Shown here piece after piece: positions 1 through 12,370 of a stretch of 64,000 nt of DNA. Positions within the stretch are counted from its first letter, which is position 1, and each line of letters begins with the position of its first letter. Origin of the DNA: Ipomoea triloba (taxonomy: Eukaryota; Streptophyta; Magnoliopsida; Solanales; Convolvulaceae). The stretch lies in assembly GCF_003576645.1 (NCBI RefSeq), contig NC_044922.1, positions 28,522,205 through 28,586,204 on the forward strand. Direction: 5' to 3'. The translations under genes were made by a program, and so were the position numbers. Under the pieces are notes generated by a model that had not been told where the DNA came from, did not search any database, and saw only the letters and a program-made list of their open reading frames with translations.

Positions 1-209
1 ATTACACCTTTATCTTCTGTTATGGTAGCTTGTTTTCTATACTAATATTCATATAATCATTGATTCTGAATCTATCTTGCAACTCTTACTCTATTAAGAT
101 CATATGAGAGTCAAAATGGTGCTTGGCTGATCTTTGGCAATGGTATGTGTTGGTTTTGTAGGTTAGTTTCTGACCTGGTACTAGTTATTTGTGGAGATGA
201 TATTTGGTG
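1..209 (+). repeat. Dispersed copy of formin intron 5 sequence
   Basis: This stretch matches 19196-19407, inside intron 5 of the formin gene, almost base for base and in the same orientation. The main difference is about 24 bases present at 19258-19281 and missing here. Similarity stops near 205-209. It begins at the first base of the window, so the copy may continue to the left. It could be a fragment of a duplicated formin paralog or an unrecognised mobile repeat that also landed in the intron. Confidence 0.85.
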
Positions 210-1214
210 TAGTAGTAAGTGCTTAATTGTGTTAATTTTATAATTTTTTTTTTTAAATTCATAGAATAGGTCGGATATGGAATAATATTTCTAGAAATAG
301 TCCTTTTTTTTTTTTTTTTTTTTTTTGGAATCCAACATATAGTAAGTTATTGCCCTTAAATGTTAATCAAGCGTTTACCTCTAAGCCAAAAGTTTAAACT
401 AGTAGTGAAAATGTAATTTTATTTACTTGTGTAGTAGTCATCGTCATTTGGCCGTTAAATTTTCACTCGACACTAACTAAACAATACACATTTTTACGAT
501 TTACTTTGACACTAACTCAACAATACACATTTTACGATTTACTTTCTCCATCCTAGGCACAAAATAATGCAACTTAGGGATTGGGGGGCCTAGGCACAAC
601 ACAATGCAACTTAGGGATTATAAAGAAAGCAATGTTGGGCCCAAATTTTAAAGTTTACTTGACCAAGTCATATGGTATATATGTGTAATGGGCATCCTTG
701 TTTGACCTAAAAGATATACATTTGAATCCAAAGACATCACCATCTATGCTGTATATATATAGTCTATCCCCTGCGACGGTTTAGAAAATTCATCATAGTA
801 TAAGTCCACTAGTCCTGTCCAGCCATGAGCATTGAGCCAACCTTTTTTGAGAAAGATAAGGTTGATCTCTTCTAGGGTTTTGCTGACCTGGCCTACTATA
901 GTACTATATTCAAAGTCTCATCAATATAATGTTTCTCCACTTTAATGTTAACATCAATTCTAAAAGAGGAAACAAAACAAAATACCCAGAGCGCAATAAA
1001 TTGATAAGATTACAATTACAAAAAAAGAATTCGGAGAATTAGGTTGATTGATTTATGGATTTTGATTAATTGGAATTTGAAAGTGTTATATATATATTCT
1101 ATGAGAACTATGTCGAAATTGAGAACCTATGAGCAAATCCGAACAATCGATAGCAGATCTAACAGTTGAAAATAAAGAAAAAAGGAATATGTAATATTTA
1201 TGAAAAAGCACTGC

Positions 1215-1345
1215 TCATTATTCAGACATATTTTCTCAACCTATTGAAGTAGTCAATACTGCCTCTATTGAGACTCGATCTAATGACCTCCCATTTGAAA
1301 GATCAAAGTCACTACATGCGACTTGACCACAAGGTCATTGGCCTA
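1215..1345 (-). mobile_element. S1-family SINE-like fragment
   Basis: Read on the minus strand, it starts with a head resembling GACCTTGTGGTCTAGTGG (here a variant) and later has an AGATCGAGTCTC stretch resembling an RNA polymerase III B box. The same head recurs at 35.6, 42.4 and 43.6 kb. The copy is diverged and I could not delimit target-site duplications. Confidence 0.5.
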
Positions 1346-3439
1346 TACATTATTATTTATTAAAAAAAAAAAAGCAAAAAGCCCTAAATGGCATTTGAAG
1401 TTGTTAATTAGTGAGATAAGGAAGAGTTAATGAAGAAAGAATGATGATGGATTTGAACAAAATGACATAGTTAGCTAAACATCTTTATTGTTGGTGAACC
1501 AATCAATGAATTAATCACCACAAATTATTCATACATATCTTAAAAATGGTGGCACTGTACACTTTGGAGTTTATCAGAAGTGGCAACAGTTGATATATCC
1601 AATCACAAACGAGGCCATGAATGCAAGGATAGATGGCCATTATTATATATGCAACTAAATTTTAGCTTCAACTTTAAGATAAATTTTCTTATTTCAATTC
1701 AATATTATTTTTTGTTGGAAAAAAAAAAGAAGAAAAAGAAGCAATTTTGGTTCTTTAAGTTATTGTTGATTTGTTATTTTAGTTTCTATTTATTTTACAT
1801 GTTATCCTTTAAATCATTTAAAAAATACGAGTTATAATTTTTATTTTCTTTCAATAAAATCAAGACACGTGACGTGAATTTTACTTTCCTAGAAACCTAG
1901 AATGCATATATCATTTTCCATTATAGCACAACATCACTGAAACAGAAAGGTATTAGTTACAACATCTTCCATTCCAATGGTCATGTCATATATATATATA
2001 TATATGCACTTTAATGGCAAGTGTCAAAATATATACTCCCTCATTATTACTCTGTATTTGAGAAGTGAGAAGAGAATGGTGTAGCTAGCTAGCTAGGGCT
2101 TTTAACTCTTAAACAGCCTATTTACTAGGGCATGTGAGCCTACCATACCCACAGCCAAAAGCATGATATCAACTTATTTTGACCTTCTCATCATTTAACT
2201 CCCTCAATGGATATGATGTACCCTACCTACTTCTCACTTCTCATCCATGTCTGTCAAACATCTTCACAAAATGCTTCTAAGGGAAATTAAGCTGATGAGT
2301 ACATAAAATATGATTTGTGTATTCCAATTCATTAGTAAAATATTTGTTAATACCTTTTTAATTGTAGATGCTCGTTGTTTAAGATCGACCTTCTAGTGCA
2401 GTTTACGAGTTATTATACTTGAGTGAAGTTTTTGAATCAAGATCATTTTTTTCAAAGTTAGTGGTTCCTGTATATTTATATGAAGATCTAAAGCTCATGT
2501 CGAAAACTAACTCAAGACTATGATGATTATACTATATTTAATTTGGGTATTAAGTCACTTACTAGCTTGATATGAGCATTAGTTATTATAGATTTTATTT
2601 ATAGTTTATATGTGCATACATTATTTACATATTTTATTTCAAGAAGTTAAAGTGATTTAGTTGATGAAATTTAGTAATTATTACTTTCGAGTTTCGAGTT
2701 CAGAAGTTTAAGATACTGTTTTCTAAAATTTATATGTTTACTAATTACACACAAAAAAATTGTCACATCAATCTTCCTAGTTTCATAGTTTGTTGAATTG
2801 TTGATAAAATAATCCTAACAATATCTAGGGCTTACAGCATGCAATATCATGACTCACAAGAAGTTAGTAGCTTAGGTATCATACAAGGAATGGTTAAGAT
2901 TTAGGAATGCAACCATCCCCCCTCCAAAAATAAAAAATAAAAATGGCAGTTTAGAAGCATGGTTCTCCCTATTTGTGACAACTAAGTTTCTGATGAGCTA
3001 ATGTAACAACATGGTATTTATAAATGTTTGCATAGTTTTCAAAAAAAATGTTTACATATTTTTTTGTACAAGTATTTATTTTAATTAATTAATTGAAGTG
3101 AACTCTCACCTACTGTTGACAAATGCCAAACCCTTTCCTTCTTTTTCATGATAACCACAACTCGACCACATCGCCATCTTTGCTTACAAACCACTACTAC
3201 TTAAAACATTATAAAAAAAAATAAAAATGAAAAGTATAACTAAACCGAAACTTGGTGCATGTACTAGTTGGGGCAGTTGGGCTTATTTTTATTTTCAAAA
3301 TTTTCATGTTTATTTTTAAATTTTATTTTTCTATTTGTGATAGTAAAATTTGTCATAACCCATAGTAGTCATGTGTTTACCAAATGTACACCTTCATATA
3401 GTAGCTGTGTGTTTTTCTTATCATTGAAAAAAAAAATCT

Positions 3440-3620
3440 AACTTAGTTCAACTCTCAATGGGAGCAGTTTTTGACTTTCTTGATTTGAATCGGTTAACTA
3501 TGGGCACCTAAACTGACTAACCTCTTTATGGTTCTTTGTCGGTTAAGGTCATAACTCATAAGACGAGATTTACACCGTGTATGCTCTCAACTCTCAAATA
3601 ATGACTGTACATCTTTCGTC
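3440..3620 (+). repeat. S2-family repeat (SINE-like)
   Basis: It shares the ordered blocks CGGTTAACTATGG, GGTTAAGGTCATAA and a GTG-rich tail with copies at 6400, 6590, 31500, 33130, 33380, 39745, 39960 and 50880. The fuller copies have a tRNA-like head, so a Pol III-derived SINE is likely. This copy is diverged. Confidence 0.5.
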
Positions 3621-4316
3621 ATCTAAAAAACTAAAATTTTCTTTCACTTTTTAAATGATAATAAAGAAGTGAATAAAAATTGACAATTCTTTTAGTAGTA
3701 TTAGTGTATCATGTATTTATCTCATCTGTTTAATGACATTTCATCATCTCCATTTTCATATAATATTCATTTGAAACGGTCGGCCAAACGTTAATAATTG
3801 TCACAAAATCCAATAAATACTATACGTGACAGCTTCCAAGTTTACCAAATAGTATTAAATTATCGTTACAAAAGAAAATTTAATCGGAAATCATGGAAGC
3901 AATAAAACAATAACCCACAAGAAACGTTCTCTTCTTCCCATGCCATGGACTGACTTTAGTTGACCTATCAAACCTTAAAAATATAAATTAAACAAGGTTT
4001 TTTTAGGGTGACGAAAAAATTCATCAGTTCATTATTTAATTATGTGTACTAGATAAATTTTATCTTGTGATTTTAGATGTTAAAACACTATAAGAAAATA
4101 AATTAATTTAAGTTATTTATAATTGATCAGCTCAAACTAAGAAGATCCATAGACTCCTTTAGTTAGAAGTTGAACTTGTAACAGTTGTGATAAATTTGAC
4201 TAATGGTCCAAAAACGTGTTATTTTCAGCCGTGGGATGGAAGACTGACTAGAACAATCCAACGGCGGACATCCTATGGCCGAAGGTTGACCCCACCTCAG
4301 ACATTACAAATTGATT

Positions 4317-4323
4317 TATAAAA
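4317..4323 (+). promoter_or_regulatory. TATA box for the BTB gene
   Basis: TATAAAA lies 522 bases before the BTB start codon. A GA-rich tract (4337-4356) follows it, as is common near plant transcription starts. The start site is inferred at about 4345-4355, giving a 5' leader of roughly 490 nt. Confidence 0.55.
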
Positions 4324-4614
4324 GCTATGTTCAGACGAGAGAGAGAGAGAGAGAGATAATAAAGCGAAAGAGAGAGAAAGGGGAAAGAATTGAATAGAGA
4401 AAATCAACAAGAACAAAAGATTAAATTTTTATTTGATATTTTTGAACGACAACCGCTCCAATCCCTCAAATTTTTCGCAAATCTGAGAATTGTTTAAAAC
4501 CCTCCTTTCCAAATCCCTCAGTCTCCAATACCCATACCTCAGTTTCTCCACTTTTTCTGATCATTTTCCTCTTCTTCTTCTTCGTCTTCTCCGACGACTT
4601 TTGCCCTGTTCTTG

Positions 4615-4704
4615 ATGATGCTTCTTCAAGACAAAATCTGCTCTTGTCTCTGTGATTATCTCCTGCTTCCTGTAATCAATATTTCCTTCTATAGACGCCG
4701 TTGA
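4615..4704 (+). CDS. Upstream ORF in the BTB 5' leader (29 aa)
   Basis: Two adjacent ATG codons (4615, 4618) open a 29-codon frame that ends at TGA 4702-4704, 140 bases before the main ATG. If the leader is unspliced, this uORF should be read first and could reduce translation of the BTB protein. I recognise no peptide motif. It is an inference from position only. Confidence 0.4.
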   Translation: MMLLQDKICSCLCDYLLLPVINISFYRRR

Positions 4705-4844
4705 ATTCAAGAATTCTTTGCTGTGTTTTTGTTTTTTAGCTCAAGATATTTTCTAGGATTGATCTTGCTTCCTGGCCGGAAAATTTTCGGGGGGTTTAAG
4801 ATTAAGTTTTGAGGTTTGGGTTGATTGATTTCCGATTGGTAAGT

Positions 4845-6173
4845 ATGGGAATTCAGAGAGATAGGGTGCGGTTTAATGTAGGCGGAAGAGTATTTGAAAC
4901 CACGGCGACGACGCTGGCGAACGCCGGCCGGAATTCTTTCTTCGGAGCAATGTTTGACGAGAACTGGAGCCTGAAGTCGGAGGCCACTATAACCGAACAC
5001 TTCATTGACCGGAATCCGGATTGTTTCGCCGTTATCCTCGACCTTCTGAGAACAGGGGAGCTTTATATTCCGGCGAATGTCCCGGAGAAGCTGGTGTACA
5101 GAGAGGCCCTGTTTTATGGGGTATTGGATCATGTCAGGGAGGCTAAATGGGGCCCATTTGACGGCAACCGTCTCCGCCTGGCCCGGTCGATGACCGGCCG
5201 AGCCCCCGGAGACGGCACCGCCATCAGAGCTGGCCCGGACGGCGGCTGCTGTGTGGTTCATGGGAGTATGGTTCATGTATATGATTGGATTATGGAAGAA
5301 CACCCTCCAATCAATCTTGATTATCAGAGGGTTAATGATGCAGGGTGGATTGATTCAGGGAAGATTGTGATTAGTGCTTGTGAGAGATTGGGGAGGGGAG
5401 ATGGAGGGTTGGGATTGTTCAATGCCTCAAATGGGGAGCTAGGGTTTAAGTTCAATGTGTGCCATGAAAATCAGGCTAAAAGCTTCACAGCTGGAGCATT
5501 GAGTTTCAGCTCTGATTATAAACTTTTCTCTAGCTGTAAGGGGAGAAGCAATGAGTATGGGATTGGTGTTTGGGACCAAGTAACCGGAAAACAAACCGAT
5601 TTCTTCTACGAGCCGCCCGGGTGGTCCCTAGGCGACGCAGACAAGCTGCAATGGCTACACGGCGCCAATTGTCTATTGGTTGCCACTTTGTTCCCGAGGA
5701 AGGACAATTGTTACATCAGTTTACTTGATTTCCGGGCGAAAACCATGGTGTGGTCGTGGTCTGACATCGGGGCGCCCATCTCGGACGAGAGGAGGGTGAG
5801 GGACGCGATTGCAATGGAAGAAACCAGCTCGGTTTGTGTGGTGAATGAGTACGAGGATTTAGGGTTTATGGACCTGAGGAGCAGTGCAGGGAGTGTGAGG
5901 TGGAGTTCAAGGAGCAGGCTGATGAAAGGAGGGAAGATGCCTGATGAACCTTGCTACCCTAAACTGGCATTGCATGAAGGGCAGCTGTTTTCTTCCATGA
6001 ATGATTGTGTTTCAGTGTTTTGTGGCCCTGATTGGGTTCTGACGTCGAGGCTTCGTCGCAGCTATGGGGGCTCGATCTGCGATTTCTCGATTGGCGGGGA
6101 TCGGCTGTTTGCTCTTCACAGTGAAGAGAATGTGTTTGATGTGTGGGAAACTCCTCCCCCACCAATACTATGA
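4845..6173 (+). CDS. BTB/POZ domain protein (KCTD-like, At2g24240/At4g30940 type)
   Basis: A single-exon gene of 442 aa. The start is ATG 4845: it gives MGIQRDRVRFNVGGRVFETT, the usual family N-terminus, and the 12 upstream codons in frame have no ATG. Residues 7-100 are a T1/KCTD-type BTB domain, recognised by FNVGGRVFET, the FFGAMFDENW segment and the DLLRTGELYIP helix. The remainder (about 150-435) has tryptophan-rich blade-like repeats (GVWDQVTGK, LLDFRAKTMVWSWSD, DVWETP) resembling a degenerate WD/beta-propeller fold. In this family the BTB domain mediates self-association and can bind Cullin-3 as a ubiquitin-ligase adaptor; the substrate is unknown. The bases just before the start (4839-4844) read GTAAGT, a perfect splice-donor sequence. 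The protein ends with a proline run and TGA 6171. Confidence 0.93.
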   Translation: MGIQRDRVRFNVGGRVFETTATTLANAGRNSFFGAMFDENWSLKSEATITEHFIDRNPDCFAVILDLLRTGELYIPANVPEKLVYREALFYGVLDHVREAKWGPFDGNRLRLARSMTGRAPGDGTAIRAGPDGGCCVVHGSMVHVYDWIMEEHPPINLDYQRVNDAGWIDSGKIVISACERLGRGDGGLGLFNASNGELGFKFNVCHENQAKSFTAGALSFSSDYKLFSSCKGRSNEYGIGVWDQVTGKQTDFFYEPPGWSLGDADKLQWLHGANCLLVATLFPRKDNCYISLLDFRAKTMVWSWSDIGAPISDERRVRDAIAMEETSSVCVVNEYEDLGFMDLRSSAGSVRWSSRSRLMKGGKMPDEPCYPKLALHEGQLFSSMNDCVSVFCGPDWVLTSRLRRSYGGSICDFSIGGDRLFALHSEENVFDVWETPPPPIL

Positions 6174-6399
6174 TGTCTCAAGAGTCTAGAGTTTTTTGGT
6201 CTGTCCTATGATAATAGATGATGTTAGGATAGGAAAGAGAGTATGTTGTACCACTTGGTTTTCTCAGTCTGTATACATTAATCAAAGTGACAGAAATGGA
6301 AGTGATTGCCAACCATACTGTGCTTCTATCAGACAACAAATTAACCAAAAAACATTGCCACAACAGCAAAGTCTTAGGGGACAATGTTCGTTACACTGC

Positions 6400-6765
6400 T
6401 GATTTAGTAATCATAAGGTTACAAGTTTAACTTTCAAAGGAAACAACTTATTGGTTTTCTTGGTTTGAACCGGTCAGCTATGAGCAACCTAAGTTGATTT
6501 AGCTCCTTGTGATCCTTTACTAACAAGGATCACAAGGCGGGGTTTACCCGTGCACACCCTCAACTTCAATAGTTGTTACGAGATTTCTCGAGTGACCTGT
6601 TGGTCAGCTATAAACAACTTAAGTTTGTTTATTTCCCTATGATCTTTTGACGGTTAGGGTCACAAGACAAGATTTACTCACACATTCTCAGATAGTGGCT
6701 TTACTCACACATTCTCGGATAGTGGCTGTGACCCTCAGAGTTCCCTTGTTATTCAGAAGAAAAAA
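6400..6765 (+). repeat. Two tandem S2-family repeats
   Basis: Downstream of the BTB gene, two diverged S2 copies lie head to tail (about 6400-6585 and 6590-6765). Each has a GGTCAGCTAT block, a GATC-TTT block and a GGTCACAAG block. The second ends in a doubled TTTACTCACACATTCTC unit at 6675 and 6702. The intergenic DNA to 7110 carries nothing else I can identify apart from the FAD6 3' UTR. Confidence 0.55.
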
Positions 6766-7111
6766 GGTCTCAAACCTACACAGAACAAATGCAGATCTCT
6801 GTATGTTGTATGATGATGTTTTCTCTGAATCATGTGCATCTTTTTTCACTCAACAGTCCTAAACAAATGATGTTTTTGGCATCGTTCAAACTAAGTTCAG
6901 GAATCTGGCAAGATATGTTTCTGTGAGATTTCGACACGATGAGCACAAGAAATTTGCTGATATATTATAAACATAATACATGTCTGTAACAAAAGCCTGT
7001 TTATATGAAAGGGATATAGAACTAGAAATGAACTAAGAAAACTAGCTTAACTGCAAAAAATGGAGGAAGCTCTAAAGAACAATTGATTAGTAGTAATACA
7101 GAGTCAATTTG

Positions 7112-10100
7112 CTAAGCGTACTCGGGCATTACTTTTTTGAGGAAAGTGATTGGTTGGGATTCGGTAGGGGCAAGTTCGTCAAATGGAATATAGTTCCGCT
7201 CCTTATCATAGACGTGACACACTGTCATTATCGTCTTCATTAGACGCCAATTCCATGTGGCCTCATTCAAGTACTGTTACAACGAACAAAAACGAAGTAA
7301 CTATAGTGCGGAGAAATCCACAAATCGGAGACTGTTTAAAGATGCAACGCAATTTTTCTTCAAATCAACAATTCACGGAATGATGAGACAGCATACGAGA
7401 ATCAAAAGACAGCAGAGAAAGAATTTAGGAGCGTACCCTTCCCCAATTCTCTTGGATGGATTTATGAGCATCCCGCAGATTATAGCTTGGTATTCTCGGG
7501 GAGACATGGTGGGGTACGTGAACATTAATATCATGGCAAAGGATCTCAACCCTGTCAAACAAAATACGCAACAGTTGTGAAAACACAACCCGAAGGACCT
7601 TTTCGAGTTTCAGCACTATAAAACATAACAAAGATGGTTAAAACGTCAAATACATAATACCAACATTAGTGCAAAATGTATAAAAACTCAAACTAACAAC
7701 ACCGGAGGTACATAAACTAATCAAACTTATAAGTATCTTGGAAAACATTCAATTTATCTATAGTCATTAGTTTAACAAACAAAAGCAAAATAATTACCAA
7801 CGAGGATAGTCGCAATGAACCGTGCCATTAAGCTGGGCCTGAGCTGCGTTCCACTCGTTTGAATATTTGAAGGGAATGTGAGGAGCTGTATGATGGACCA
7901 TCGTAAAGGTACTCATCTGGGGACACAAAGGGTTATAAGCATTTTTGGAAACTAAATCATTGTCGAAAGACTGAAAAAACAACGAAAGTAAAATTACCCA
8001 AAAGTGATAACCCAGCCATGGCATGAGCCAAAACTTGACCCATCCAATTATTCCCGTTTTGTAGATGATCAACGGCCATCCAATAGCCATGAAAGCAAAG
8101 ACGCAGGCTAAGCTTATTTTTACTCTATTGACTTCGCTAGGTCTGAACTTGTTCAAATTAAAATGCCAGACCAACCTAAAAGAAAAACTCAAAAAATGAG
8201 ATTATAATGAAATTTCATAAAACTTTTATTCATTTTACCTATGATAATGCTTCTACTGATTGGTCGGTACACATACCAGTGAGCTATAGACATCCAAGGT
8301 CGAATGGGTCCCATAGCAAATATCAATGCCTTACGCAATAGTGGCGCAGAATCAAACTCCTCTTTCCAAACAGGGTGCCAAGCTGTGTCTTCTTCCAACC
8401 TGGAATAGACACGTAGAGACAGGTTAGAACGAAACAATTGGAAATCAAGAACTTAGTTTAAAAGAATGTGGTGACGTTAAGAGATCATACTAACATGTTA
8501 GTTTTTGCATGATGGCGATCGTGCTTAAACCGCCAAGGTTCATAGGGGTAAATCAGCGGCATCATAGCTAGAGTACCAACAATATCCTCGACCAATTTGT
8601 TTTTTGAAAATGATTTGTGTGCACAATCATGTCCTATTACAAAGAACTAAACAACAAAAATAATATCAAAACCATAATAAGAAATCGTCAATATACCTAA
8701 TTTTGTAAAGAGAGGTGAGTGGTAGATACAATCGAAGAGGGGGAAAAGAAACTAACTCCTGTTATTGCAGTTCCCGTCCATGCCCAAGCTAATGGAAGTA
8801 GATACCACGGGGCTTTGGCAATCATGTAAAGTCCCAAAGAATATGAAGTTACTGATATCAAAACTGTCTTCCATGCTTTAAAATTATCAATCTCAAACAC
8901 CTAAAATTAAAACAAGATGAATAATAATAAAAGTAATACTCATAATGGATGGAGAATGAAATTGGTAACAAAACAAAATTCCAAGGAGAAAGTAGTAAAG
9001 AGTAGTCAGCACAAAGCAGCATTCCGAAAAATACCTTTTTTGGGAGTGTGTCTATAATATCTTTTAATGTAACATTATCCGGTAGCGGTTCTCCAATTTG
9101 CCTAAAACCATATCTTTCACATAATAGTTTCCTATCCTCAGCACTTTCTGCAGGAGAGGGGGCAACCGGAACTGCCACAGCTCGTATAACATTTGTTTTT
9201 CTGAAGGAAATTGAACATCTACTCTGTTTGGTTCTTATCTTATGTAATCCTTCTGAAGTAATACCTGCTTAACATAATAGGGAAAAATGCCAGATTAAGT
9301 CATCAACTTCACTTCAAAGTTACCAACTCCAAGTATACACTACACAGGCATTATTAGGTCCGAAGCTCCACAAAATATACAGGAAAAAAACAGAGAGATA
9401 ATTTAAAAGGTGGAGAAACTATGGAAACTTGAAGAATCTTGAGAAGTTGAGATGACTTCTTCAGTAATTGGACGAATAATGTGACTGGATGATGATCCAG
9501 TTCATAAGTCCAATCTTGCTCATTAAAAAAAGACAAAAAAATCTCCTGAGACTGTCTCACGAATCCTAGTATTGCACTTTCTTTCATAAGTAACTATTGA
9601 ACACTTAAATATTAAATTTTGATTTAAAAGTATTACATTTTTCCTCAAAATTGAAAGTAAGGGACGATTTATTCCTAATTAGTATTACATTTTCTAGCAT
9701 AAATATTACATTTCCATCTTGACCAGACCGTCTCACGGCTCCTAATAATTATTTTTTAAACAACATTCATTCAGTCTTGGTTTTCATCAAGTCTAGATCC
9801 TTCATACTTTCAAAATGTAACAGTGCTAAATTGTTCGCTAACAGTTTCCCCATTAAATTTTTTAGTGAACCCATACCAAGGTAACCTTTTTCACTGTGTG
9901 GTTGAAGGTAAAGTTACTAAAAGAAACATTGTGAATAATCAAGAAATCACATTTCCATCGCTACAAAAAACCTTTCCCAGTTCATAACAGCAGCAAATAC
10001 TAGTTGAAAAGCTGAAACAAAAATCCTGCTTGCATTTTAAGATAACAGAACAATTGAAGCATATCCATAATCCATTACTTCCTATTCTGGCATTCTGCAC

Positions 10101-10341
10101 ACAAAAAGAAATTAAAAAATCGCATAGAATCAAATATGCCACACCTGGGAAGCTAAGCTGTGCAATTTTATTGCCCAGAATCGGCCTCTTCGAAGGGGTC
10201 TGAAAAATACTCAAAAAAATAAATAAAAATGCAAACTTTACGCACAATTACAAAACGACATTGGAGATTAAACAAAGGGGGAGAAGGAATAGGAAACCCC
10301 ACCAAGATTAGAAAGCTGGAATCTGCAACACTGCAAGCCAT
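7112..10341 (-). CDS. FAD6: Chloroplast omega-6 (delta-12) fatty acid desaturase
   Basis: Ten exons, read right to left: 10252-10341, 10145-10199, 9035-9264, 8757-8900, 8495-8646, 8277-8399, 7998-8175, 7798-7916, 7437-7551, 7112-7273. They sum to 1368 nt, or 455 aa, close to the usual length of about 448. All introns are GT-AG. The enzyme inserts the second double bond into 16:1 and 18:1 chains of plastid galactolipids, using ferredoxin. The three iron-binding histidine boxes are present: HDCAH (179-183), HDRHH (215-219) and HVPHH (375-379). Residues 1 to about 70 are basic and Ser/Thr-rich, as expected of a plastid transit peptide, and are the least conserved part. Exons 1-2 rest on phase and acceptor fit and are less certain. 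A five-codon uORF (10414-10431) precedes the start. Intron 2 holds a MITE fragment. Confidence 0.95.
9535..9750. mobile_element. MITE fragment in FAD6 intron 2
   Basis: It carries TGTCTCACGAATCC at the left, the block AAAAGTATTACATTTTT in the middle and CCGTCTCACGG at the right. The same blocks occur in the complete element at 49975-50402. The terminal arms here are in direct rather than inverted order, so this is a rearranged or partial copy. Confidence 0.5.
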
Positions 10342-11994
10342 AGGAGATTTGAGTCAATAATCTGCCCTTTGAAGCTACAGCGTTCTTTCAATTTCTTCTT
10401 AAGCTGGCGGGTACTACGTGAAGAAGATCATGGTAAAAGGTAAAGCCCTGAAAGCAGTGTTGGCAGAGTCTGTGGAGTTGGGAGGCTTTGTTATAAGAGG
10501 GTGGAATTGGAGTGGCCCCAAACAAGGATAGAATTCTGTGATACTGAGCCCGCCGACCAGCTCAACAAGTCGCCAGTGCCACAGTTTGTGGTCAATTTTT
10601 GTTTAGGTTGTGTATTTCGTTGGTTTTATGCTCAATTTGAACATTTGCAGGCCAGTGTTATGATGTTATGTCAAGTTGTCAACCAATTTTTGGATAATTC
10701 ATTTCTTTATTCCATTATGTATGAATTTCATATTTATTTCTTTTTTAAATTAAACTAGCACTGAATCTAGGTCGGTTAAGCAAAACAACAATGGGTGAAT
10801 GGCTAAGGAACTCTTTAAATGGGTGGATTGCGAGTTTATCTATAAAGTAAAGGATAGAGTTTACTTTTTTTTTAAAAAAACAGCAGAGTTCAAATTAATT
10901 GTGAATTGTAAACAATTTGTTGTGTGTGCAAAATAAGAGTCGTGAAGAATAAAGATATTGTATTATAAGGCTATTTAGTGTTAGGTTGGGAGCGAAGGGG
11001 TTCAAGGCATAAAACCTACTCATGAAATTTGTCATAGGAAAAGGTAGGTCTTTGTAAAGACATTAACAATATCACCATGTCATGAAAATCTTTTTCATGC
11101 ACAAGATAAGTATTGCTCGTATGTAATAATTCACAAATCATACAAAAAAATAAATTACACTAAACAAATTATGTGCGATGAGCTTAAATGTATATTTATA
11201 TTGGTCCAATTATATGTAAGTGCAACTTTTTTTCCTTCTTCTTTTTGAGATAAGTCATTGTTGAAACTTTTGTAGAGGTTGTTAAAGAAGTGATTAGATA
11301 AGGTTCCATGAAAAACACGAACAAGGCATTTAAAGCATGCTGCCTAACCTAAAGCCTACATATAGTCCAACCCATTCAGAGATGCATATATGCGTATTGG
11401 GTATTTGGTAATGCATTTGCATATATAATTTAATTTGTCCCGTCCACTTTTTCACATTGCCACTTACCAGCCGACTGCCGGCCCATCCTAACTTTGAAAA
11501 AGATGAATTCAATAATGTGGTTTTGTTTTTTTTTTTAAATTTAAAAAAAGGTATTCAATTAAAGACTTATATATTGGTTCAATTTCTTTATCTACAAAAA
11601 ACAAATTTCTTATCTCGTGAGCCCTCACACTCTGACAGGATAGGATTAGTGGAGATAGTAAATTACGGTAACTCAACAACCTGCTATATTATTAGGTGGG
11701 AGGTCCAGTATCTAGTGCTCACAAGAAACTTGCACTATATTAGGCCTGATGGAACTAATTGACTTGGGTATGCACGAATCAATAAGTTCGCTTAAAATAT
11801 AAAGAGTAAAATAGTAAACGAAAAAAATTGTAATAGTATTAAGTGAATAAATGAAAAAGCACTACCAAGTATATTGTGTAACAATGAGACCTCCATTGTA
11901 ATAGCTAAACAAGACATAAACAAGACATTTTATAGATAGAGATTCAAACTAATTTAGCTAATTTAGCCAAGATTATAATTTTCTTTATCAGTAA

Positions 11995-12290
11995 GTCGGT
12001 TGGGATGTCCCTCCAAATATTGATAGACTACCCGTTTGAGGAGGCTAATATTTCCTCCCTTATGCTTAACCATAACCGGGAGTGGGATGAGGATGCTATA
12101 AAGGATATTTTCAATACTAAAGATGCCCAGTTGATTATAAATACTCCCTTACCCAGAGTCATATATAGTAGACCATCCAAATAAGTACGTTGATCTGGAC
12201 GATGGAAGAACTCAGGAAAGGGGTATGCTGACTGTTAAACTCTGTTATTTGATGTATTTATCTCGTTTACTAAATGAGCAGTGAATCAAA
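11995..12290 (+). pseudogene. LINE ORF2 remnant (region after reverse transcriptase)
   Basis: Translated with frame changes it gives SSLMLNHNREWDEDAIKDIF, then TKDAQLIINTPLP, then GMLTVKLCYLMY. This pattern matches the plant LINE ORF2 segment between the reverse transcriptase and the zinc-binding RVT domain, where similar VSxLI, RxWDxxxIxxIF, IPLP and GxYTVKSGY motifs occur. Frameshifts and stops show that it is dead. No 5' part, endonuclease or clear poly-A end was found. Confidence 0.55.
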
Positions 12291-12370
12291 TTGTCCATTT
12301 ATTAACTCAAAATTTTCTTTCTTCGTTTGGTCATCGGGAGTGTTTGGATTTTATTCCACCTCCTTTTATT

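Larger units (their letters stand above)
210..4300. other. AT-rich intergenic region, no gene seen
   Basis: No coding region is supported here; the open frames are short and AT-driven. It holds a SINE-like fragment (1215-1345), an S2 repeat (3440-3620), poly-T and poly-A runs (for example 305-326) and a short imperfect direct repeat at 470-545. The last part is the promoter side of the BTB gene. Confidence 0.6.

Noticed and set aside
4707..5303. 198-codon open frame on the minus strand over the BTB gene
   Set aside because: It is the complement of the BTB N-terminal coding region and has no recognisable domain; the plus-strand frame is clearly the conserved protein.
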